From contig JAKAMS010000116.1 in the NCBI GenBank assembly GCA_021812745.1, positions 1-7,402 of the forward strand: a DNA stretch of 7,402 nt, written 5' to 3'. Positions 1 through 4,538 of the stretch are shown here, in pieces; position 1 is the first letter of the stretch; every line of letters begins with the position of its first letter. Position numbers and translations under genes: made by a program. Below the pieces are notes generated by a model, which did no database searches, had not been told where the DNA came from, and saw only the letters and a program-made list of their open reading frames with translations. The DNA comes from Bacteroidota bacterium. GTDB lineage: Bacteria > Bacteroidota > Ignavibacteria > Ignavibacteriales > Melioribacteraceae.

Positions 1-2
1 TT

Positions 3-182
3 TCGCGTCATACAATCAATACAATAAAGCAAAATTTATTCTGGGCTTTTATTTATAATACGGTTGGAATTCCGCTGGCTGCGCTTGGAATGCTCAATCC
101 GATGATTGGCGCTTTAGCTATGTCGCTCAGTTCCGTATCGGTTGTAAGTAATTCATTGCGTTTGAAGAGAGCAAAATTATAA
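3..182 (+). CDS. copA: Cu+-translocating P1B-1 ATPase, C-terminal fragment (5' end outside window)
   Basis: Open from the window edge to TAA at 180-182, giving the last 59 residues of the protein. They contain both C-terminal signatures of Cu+/Ag+ P1B-1 ATPases. The TM7 pattern N-x6-Y-N-x4-P is exact at fragment residues 11-24 (N11, Y18, N19, P24). The TM8 pattern M-x2-SS-x5-N-S is exact at residues 40-51 (M40, S43, S44, N50). In this family these residues form the intramembrane copper sites, together with a CPC motif in TM6, which lies upstream of the window. The family exports monovalent copper from the cytoplasm using ATP. The protein ends in a short basic tail (RLKRAKL) with no C-terminal metal-binding domain. 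The N-terminal metal-binding domains and the ATP- and phosphorylation domains cannot be seen. The cupin gene follows 44 bases downstream on the same strand. The short length hides it from simple ORF lists, but the two motifs make the call firm. Confidence 0.93.
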   Translation, partial: SRHTINTIKQNLFWAFIYNTVGIPLAALGMLNPMIGALAMSLSSVSVVSNSLRLKRAKL

Positions 183-189
183 CTATGTA

Positions 190-211
190 GAGACGCGCCA
201 TAGCGCGTCTC
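190..211. repeat. Perfect 9-bp palindrome with 4-base loop between copA and cupin gene
   Basis: GAGACGCGC (190-198), loop CATA, GCGCGTCTC (203-211): a perfect, GC-rich stem in AT-rich surroundings. No T-run follows on either strand, so it is not a standard intrinsic terminator. From memory, GAGACGCG-type palindromes recur as dispersed REP-like repeats in several bacterial groups; whether this one is repeated in its genome cannot be seen here. It starts 8 bases after the copA stop and ends 6 bases before the AGGA (218-221) of the cupin gene. It could therefore shield the copA 3' end from nucleases or lower cupin translation. Confidence 0.7.
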
Positions 212-226
212 CTTAACAGGAAGAAT

Positions 227-589
227 ATGAAAAACTATGAACTGCAAACCAAACCTTTTATCGTTCCCACAAACGACGGCAAACTGATCGAAGAGCATTA
301 CGGTAAAGCCAGTATTGATATCGGTGATTACAGCTTCGCTCACATGATCGCACCGGCGGGATGGTCCGAACCGTTCCAAGTTCCGGAGTTTGATGAGATT
401 ACATTTATCTTCAGCGGAAGGAAAAAATTTGAAGTTGACGGTGATGAAATTATCTTAGAAAAAAATCAATCTATCTGTGTGAAGAGAGGAAGCCGCGTGC
501 GTTACTCAAATCCATTTAAAGAGCCGTGTGAATATGTATCAGTATGTGTTCCGGCATTCACGGTTGATAGAGTGAAAAGAGAAAAATAA
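227..589 (+). CDS. Small single-domain cupin protein lacking the canonical metal-binding histidines
   Basis: A 120-residue protein with no signal peptide or membrane segment, probably cytoplasmic. The start is ATG with AGGA at 218-221, five bases upstream. Residues 40-110 read as one cupin barrel. Motif 1 lies at about 45-64 (G45 ... E57 ... G64) and motif 2 at about 79-95 (G88, then N95). In canonical cupins motif 1 is G-x5-HxH-x3,4-E-x6-G and motif 2 carries a further His. Here the HxH positions fall around Q51-E54 and the motif-2 His position around R92/Y93. The only histidines, H24 and H39, lie outside both motifs, and E57 is the one usual ligand kept. The motif PEFDE (53-57) and the region RYSNP...EYVSVCVPAF look like a conserved small-cupin family that I recognise by style but cannot assign a reaction. 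It follows copA by 44 bases, so a link to copper handling is possible but unproven; it may be a ligand-binding or non-enzymatic cupin. Confidence 0.85.
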   Translation: MKNYELQTKPFIVPTNDGKLIEEHYGKASIDIGDYSFAHMIAPAGWSEPFQVPEFDEITFIFSGRKKFEVDGDEIILEKNQSICVKRGSRVRYSNPFKEPCEYVSVCVPAFTVDRVKREK

Positions 590-596
590 TTTGCAC

Positions 597-701
597 ATAG
601 AACACGGATCATCATTTCCGAATGACTCCTTAGGAGATTATTATGATTGGTTGTGATAGATTATAAAAAATCATAATCATCTTAAAATATCCGCGTTCTA
701 T
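597..701. repeat. 105-base hyphenated palindrome between convergent genes; possible MITE/REP-like element or bidirectional terminator
   Basis: Outer arms ATAGAACACGGAT (597-609) and ATCCGCGTTCTAT (689-701) pair with one mismatch (A604 against C694). Inner arms AGATTATTATGATT (635-648) and AATCATAATCATCT (669-682) pair over 14 positions with one mismatch. A further small palindrome CTCCTTAGGAG lies at 626-636. The nested symmetry fills almost the whole gap (590-717) between the cupin and the IMPDH/GMPR-family gene. TTATTTTTC follows the right arm at 701-709, so it may end plus-strand transcription from copA-cupin; the minus-strand exit (reverse complement of about 583-592) is also T-rich. The 'atccgtgttcta' sequence resembles a common dispersed repeat in AT-rich genomes, which would favour a non-autonomous element. 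No gene is visible in this gap. Confidence 0.6.
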
Positions 702-717
702 TATTTTTCTAACAGAC

Positions 718-1734
718 TTATTTTCTCGGCAATCTTTCCAGATAAGAGCTGGTGCTGAGAACAGCAAAAGAATCTTTCTCTTTCAGTTCACTTAACGATT
801 CACAATTCAAATAACTCATCGCGCTTTTCAATCCGTCAGAGATAGCGTTGATAACACTTTTTACAGCTCCCTTATAAGGAACCATTGTCTCTTCACCTTC
901 TATAAACTCCCCTTTCATTTTAACTCCGAATGATGCCGAGCCGCGGTATTTTTTCCAGAGCTGATCATTGTATTTAATCACTTCGCCGGGAGTTTCTTTA
1001 GTGCCTGCTAACATTCTTCCGAGCATAACCGCATCAGCTCCGGCGGAGAGTGCTTTTGCAACATCGCCCGGGGATTTAATTCCGCCGTCTGCAATTAATG
1101 CTATTTTTAATTTCTGAACTTCGCGCACAAAATATGTATCGAGCAAAGAGGAAACCTGCCCAATTCCAATTCCCGTCTGAATAGATGTAGTGCACATGCT
1201 TCCGCCGCCAATTCCGATTCGAACCGCATCAGCTCCGGCATCAACTAATTGTTTAAGTGTTCCGCCATGTGCAATATTTCCTACAATCACTTTTACTTTG
1301 TATCTCTTTTTTATCTCTTCGCATTTTTTTAGAACGTGAGCATTGTTTGCATTCGCCGTATCAATACATACAATAAGATTGTTCGCCGCAATTTTCTCAA
1401 GCAGTTCATCTTCGGCGTTCAAACTGACGGAAACAGCTTGTATGCCCTCCACTACACTCCCATTTGTAAATAATTCATTAAGTGAGGAATCAAATCTGTT
1501 TACTATTCCGATACATCCAGATGCTGAAAGTTCTTTTGCCATTGCAATACCTGTTACGGTATCCATCGGACTTGAAACAACCGGCACGGACAATTCTTTT
1601 CCTAAAAAATTAGATTTTATGTTTACTTCAGATCTCGTTTTAACGCGCGATACTTCTGTTGGAATAAGACTTATATCATCATATGTGAGTGAAAGCGAAT
1701 AGTTGTTCAATTCATGTTTAGAATAAATTTTCAT
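718..1734 (-). CDS. IMP dehydrogenase/GMP reductase family enzyme without CBS domains (GMP reductase-like)
   Basis: A 338-residue TIM-barrel enzyme of purine nucleotide interconversion, cytoplasmic. ATG at 1732-1734 is preceded, on the minus strand, by GGAG (1741-1744) with six intervening bases. Visible: N-terminal [10 protein letters not shown] (16-25), SSPMDTVT (54-61), the nucleotide-binding and catalytic loop [10 protein letters not shown] (174-183) with catalytic Cys181 and Thr183, ADGGI with Asp216 (215-219), GRMLAG (239-244) and the C-terminal YKG (287-289) and GLKSAMSYL (301-309). IMPDH usually has about 490 residues with two CBS domains inserted; these are absent and the length fits GMP reductase. 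The flap (265-285) is short and lacks the Arg-Tyr pair of IMPDH, while E279-G280 align with the Glu-Gly of GMPR. This favours NADPH-dependent GMP to IMP, but ADGG and FG in the flap are more IMPDH-like. The usual GPGS is GGGS and CTTR is CTTS. A CBS-less IMPDH of uncertain direction is the alternative. Confidence 0.85.
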   Translation of the reverse strand: MKIYSKHELNNYSLSLTYDDISLIPTEVSRVKTRSEVNIKSNFLGKELSVPVVSSPMDTVTGIAMAKELSASGCIGIVNRFDSSLNELFTNGSVVEGIQAVSVSLNAEDELLEKIAANNLIVCIDTANANNAHVLKKCEEIKKRYKVKVIVGNIAHGGTLKQLVDAGADAVRIGIGGGSMCTTSIQTGIGIGQVSSLLDTYFVREVQKLKIALIADGGIKSPGDVAKALSAGADAVMLGRMLAGTKETPGEVIKYNDQLWKKYRGSASFGVKMKGEFIEGEETMVPYKGAVKSVINAISDGLKSAMSYLNCESLSELKEKDSFAVLSTSSYLERLPRK

Positions 1735-2082
1735 CTAATACTCCAAGTTAATCCGATGTTAATTGATAATTAAATTATGCTAAGCAAAACAAGATTTACG
1801 TCATTCCCGAATGTGCCGCATTACGGCATCCCGAACTGCGGGATCCTTATCGGTAATCTATTTGTGGAATATAAATCAAAATTTTGGATTCCCGCCTGCC
1901 TGCCGGTAGGCAAGCTTTAGCGGGAATGACACTACTTCTTTTTTATATCTACAATATTTCCGGAGTTGAATCTATGAATTTTTTCTTTTCAATTCCCGCA
2001 AAGATGGAAAAATTTTACCTGCCGTTTTTTAAGTGAACTAATTTTTCTAACTTGCCGCACACTTTTCATCAACGGGAAAATC
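1735..2082. other. Divergent intergenic region (348 bases) with a palindromic repeat and both promoters
   Basis: This gap separates the minus-strand IMPDH/GMPR-family gene from the plus-strand transporter, so promoters for both must lie here unless the inserted repeat separates them from older sites. I see no promoter boxes strong enough to call. It contains the repeat at 1800-1930 (listed separately). At 1974-2036 there is a 20-codon ATG-to-TGA frame with GGAG at 1962-1965, eight bases upstream. The near-direct repeats ACCTGCCG (2017-2024) and ACTTGCCG (2050-2057) start 33 bases apart. No RNA gene or riboswitch fold is recognisable. Confidence 0.6.
1800..1930. repeat. 131-base palindromic repeat with perfect 10-bp inverted ends (GTCATTCCCG type)
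   Basis: The ends GTCATTCCCG (1800-1809) and CGGGAATGAC (1921-1930) are exact inverted repeats. Inside are further perfect stems: TGCCG/CGGCA at 1814-1818 and 1824-1828, ATCCCG/CGGGAT at 1828-1833 and 1839-1844, ATTCCCGC/GCGGGAAT at 1888-1895 and 1920-1927, and TGCCT/AGGCA at 1897-1901 and 1908-1912. It is much richer in GC and palindromes than its surroundings. From general knowledge, GTCATTCCCGC...GCGGGAATGAC elements are widespread dispersed non-coding repeats in many bacteria and are not tied to one lineage. It has no coding capacity, so any mobility would depend on a transposase elsewhere. The core looks like several REP-like hairpins between shared ends. Confidence 0.8.
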
Positions 2083-3432
2083 ATGACTGAACAAACAAAT
2101 CCTCAATCAAAAATCGGCTGGAAATTTCCGAATGATTTTTGGATCGCAAACGTAATGGAGCTTTTCGAACGCGCCGCCTACTACAGTTTTTTTATTGTGC
2201 TTACTTTGTATTTGACAAACATCGTCGGATTTTCCGATAAAGAAACCGGCGTTATAGCCGGAGTTTTTTATGCCGGAATCTTTTTTCTTACTCCATTTAT
2301 GGGAGCTATGGCAGATAAGATCGGCTTCCGCAATGGAATGCTGCTGACCTTTACTTTTTTATCTATCGGTTATTTCTCACTTGCAATGCTTCATACAAAA
2401 ATAGTTGTATTGTTTTTCTTAGTAATAGTGATGCTTGGCGGTTCATTTATAAAACCTCTCATAACCGGAACAGTTGCAAAAACTACGACCGAAGAAAACC
2501 GGGCACGCGGTTATTCACTTTTTTATTGGGTCGTTAATATCGGCGCATTTGCCGGAAAAACATTTGTGCCATTCGTAAGGCAAGGACTTGGTTTAGAGAA
2601 TGTTTACTTCTTCTCTTCGGCAATGGCTCTATTTGCACTTCTCTTTACTTTCCTTTTCTATAAACCAAAAAATTTCTCGGGTGAAAGAAAAAGTATTAGA
2701 CAAATTGCACGCACACTATTAAAAGTTGTCCGGACTCCCAGGTTAATAATTTTAATTTTGATCGTCTCGGGCTTCTGGATAACACAGGGACAGCTTTACG
2801 CATCAATGCCGAAATATGTAATTAGATTGTTGGGTGAAAGCGCCAAACCTGAATGGCTTGCAAATGTAAACCCGCTTGTAGTTGTTCTTTTTGTTGTTCT
2901 GGTTACACAATTAATGAGAAAGAGAAAAGCGGTAACATCAATTTTTGTAGGAATGCTATTGATGCCCTTTTCTGCTTTTGCTATGTCGCTGGGACAAAGT
3001 TTTGAAGGAGGATTTGCAAATCAAATTTCTATTTTCGGATTGTTTTCGCTTCATCCGCTAACAATGATGATGATTATCGGAATTGCAATTCAAGGATTGG
3101 CGGAATGTTTTATCTCGCCGCGTTATCTTGAATATTTTTCATTGCAGGCACCAAAGGGAGAAGAAGGTTTATATCTCGGCTTCAGTCATTTATATAATTT
3201 TGTTTCTTCATTAGCCGGATTTATAATGAGCGGATTTTTATTGGATGCTTATTGTCCGGACCCTAAAACATTACCCGCCGGATTAACGGAAGTTCAACGT
3301 GCGGCATATTATTCAAATGCCAGTCATATCTGGTATTACTTTCTTGCAATAGGATTTGTAGCGGCGGTAGCTCTTTTTGTTTTTAAGTATGTAACCGAAA
3401 AGATTGACAAAAAGAAAGCTTTGCAAGCTTGA
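2083..3432 (+). CDS. POT/PTR-like MFS transporter (proton-coupled oligopeptide transporter family)
   Basis: A 449-residue inner-membrane protein with about twelve hydrophobic segments (roughly 18-47, 54-75, 84-103, 106-127, 143-163, 173-193, 220-240, 263-277, 283-303, 324-343, 364-390, 416-436). It carries POT hallmarks: the TM1 proton-coupling motif E26-x-x-E29-R30 followed by Tyr-Tyr at 33-34, the K124-P125 of TM4, FYWVVNIGAF (147-156) matching the PTR2 signature around FYxxxNxG, and E341 in the TM10 segment LAECFISPRYLEYF. POT proteins import di- and tripeptides or related solutes with protons. In TM7, FWITQGQ (231-237) keeps the FW...Q frame but lacks the acidic residue usual in bacterial peptide POTs. 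The extra HA-HB helix pair of many bacterial POTs also appears absent given the length. The substrate is therefore uncertain. ATG at 2083 has only a weak GGG (2074-2076) before it. It converges on the amidase gene with 38 bases between stops. Confidence 0.87.
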   Translation: MTEQTNPQSKIGWKFPNDFWIANVMELFERAAYYSFFIVLTLYLTNIVGFSDKETGVIAGVFYAGIFFLTPFMGAMADKIGFRNGMLLTFTFLSIGYFSLAMLHTKIVVLFFLVIVMLGGSFIKPLITGTVAKTTTEENRARGYSLFYWVVNIGAFAGKTFVPFVRQGLGLENVYFFSSAMALFALLFTFLFYKPKNFSGERKSIRQIARTLLKVVRTPRLIILILIVSGFWITQGQLYASMPKYVIRLLGESAKPEWLANVNPLVVVLFVVLVTQLMRKRKAVTSIFVGMLLMPFSAFAMSLGQSFEGGFANQISIFGLFSLHPLTMMMIIGIAIQGLAECFISPRYLEYFSLQAPKGEEGLYLGFSHLYNFVSSLAGFIMSGFLLDAYCPDPKTLPAGLTEVQRAAYYSNASHIWYYFLAIGFVAAVALFVFKYVTEKIDKKKALQA

Positions 3433-3470
3433 TGTATATTCTGCGGTTGCAAATATTTGTTTGAATAAAA

Positions 3471-4538
3471 TCAATCAACAATTCTCGCTTCAGAAAGATC
3501 ATTCACAATAATTTTTTTATGAAACGGAAACGAATAGTTTCCGTTTTTATTTGCCGCAACTATTTTGATCGGGTATTCGCCGGGTATTGGTAAATCAATT
3601 TTGACAGATACAATTCCGTATAACTTATCAAACGAAAATTCTTTCTCTTCTTTATTGAAGAAAACTTGAATTGACTTCGGATCTATACCGGAAGAATCCG
3701 TAACAATTAATGACATCTTCAAAAGATTGTTCTCAATTTTCAAACTATCCGCAAGAAAATTTATCTCCGGTTTTCCGGCGCGTAAATATTTTGCAACTCC
3801 TCTAAAAATTCCCCATGCTTGGATTTTATTAAACTCTTCGTTGTTAAGGCGAAGCTCCTCTATATGGCTTGTGTGAAATGCGCATTCAACTAAAACCGCG
3901 GGAATGTTTGTTTTACGAAGCACAGAAAATCCTTCACCGGGATAAATATTGTAATCGGAATAAGTGCCGTCGAAAGAACCCAGTCCAACCGGATTTCTCA
4001 TAACATAAGAAAGATCCCGTTCAATATAACGGGCAATATCATGATTGCATGGCTCGTACTCGTAGTCACTCTGTTTTGCGTGATAGTAAACGGAAGTATA
4101 ATTTGTATAATCATCTTCCGCTTTGCCGGGTGCGTTATGATGAATGCTTATAAATATCTCCGCGCCGCTTTGATTTGCGAGTTCAGATCTTAGAGCAAGC
4201 GGAACAGTTTTATCTTCTTCACGGGAAATAAATACTTGAGCGCCGGCTTCTTCAAGATATTTTTTTAAGTCGAGTGCTACACGTAAATTTACATCTGCTT
4301 CAATTACGCTTCCGTCTTTATTTTTATTTCGCCGGTCTTCTCCGCCGTGTCCCGGATCTAAAAAGAATTTTCTGCCGGAAATGTATTTAGAGTAATCCGC
4401 AATTGTTTTTTCCCTCACCGTAATATCTTTCCAATCGGTTGGATATTCATAAAGAGGAATAACGGGCGAAGATGAACAAGCAGATAGCAAAAGCAAAACT
4501 AAAATTACTGACGAATTTATGAAAAGGATTTTACGCAT
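3471..4538 (-). CDS. N-acetylmuramoyl-L-alanine amidase, lipoprotein, with C-terminal Ig-like region
   Basis: A 355-residue exported protein. Residues 1-20 form a lipoprotein signal peptide (MRKI start, hydrophobic core, lipobox LSAC with Cys21), so the enzyme should be lipid-anchored on the periplasmic side. Residues about 55-253 are an Amidase_3 domain, a zinc enzyme that cuts the amide bond between N-acetylmuramic acid and the stem peptide. Seen are LDPGHGG with H64, E80 in DGSVIEADVN, SIHHN with H133, and catalytic E218 in AVLVECAFHT. These are the three expected zinc ligands plus the general base, so it should be active. Residues about 258-350 form a strand-rich tail ending in a GNYSFPFHKK-like segment, suggesting an Ig-like beta-sandwich; I do not recognise the family. 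The gene overlaps the 3' end of the helicase-nuclease by 22 bases and has a strong GGAAGG, which points to translational coupling. Likely role: septum splitting or wall remodelling. Confidence 0.92.
   Translation of the reverse strand: MRKILFINSSVILVLLLLSACSSSPVIPLYEYPTDWKDITVREKTIADYSKYISGRKFFLDPGHGGEDRRNKNKDGSVIEADVNLRVALDLKKYLEEAGAQVFISREEDKTVPLALRSELANQSGAEIFISIHHNAPGKAEDDYTNYTSVYYHAKQSDYEYEPCNHDIARYIERDLSYVMRNPVGLGSFDGTYSDYNIYPGEGFSVLRKTNIPAVLVECAFHTSHIEELRLNNEEFNKIQAWGIFRGVAKYLRAGKPEINFLADSLKIENNLLKMSLIVTDSSGIDPKSIQVFFNKEEKEFSFDKLYGIVSVKIDLPIPGEYPIKIVAANKNGNYSFPFHKKIIVNDLSEARIVD

Noticed and set aside
190..211. Intrinsic terminator after copA
   Set aside because: The stem is perfect, but no T-run follows on either strand, so I list it as a repeat.
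53..379. Minus-strand open frame of 108 codons
   Set aside because: It lies across the copA tail, the palindrome and half of the cupin gene, all well supported on the plus strand; the protein shows no family features.
643..666. Tiny ATG frame (7 codons) with GGAG upstream inside the 597-701 palindrome
   Set aside because: It is too short and its SD and ATG are part of the inverted-repeat arms, so the resemblance to a gene start is best explained by the palindrome.
1343..1702. Plus-strand open frame of 119 codons inside the IMPDH/GMPR gene
   Set aside because: It is antisense to a strongly supported enzyme, and its Ser/Phe-rich low-complexity translation is typical of a shadow frame.
1800..1930. 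CRISPR-like or riboswitch structure
   Set aside because: There are no regularly spaced direct repeats and no known riboswitch core; inverted ends with internal hairpins fit a palindromic repeat better.
3433..3470. Terminator between the convergent transporter and amidase genes
   Set aside because: Only an AT-rich 10-base palindrome CAAATATTTG (3450-3459) is present, without a GC-rich stem or T-run.
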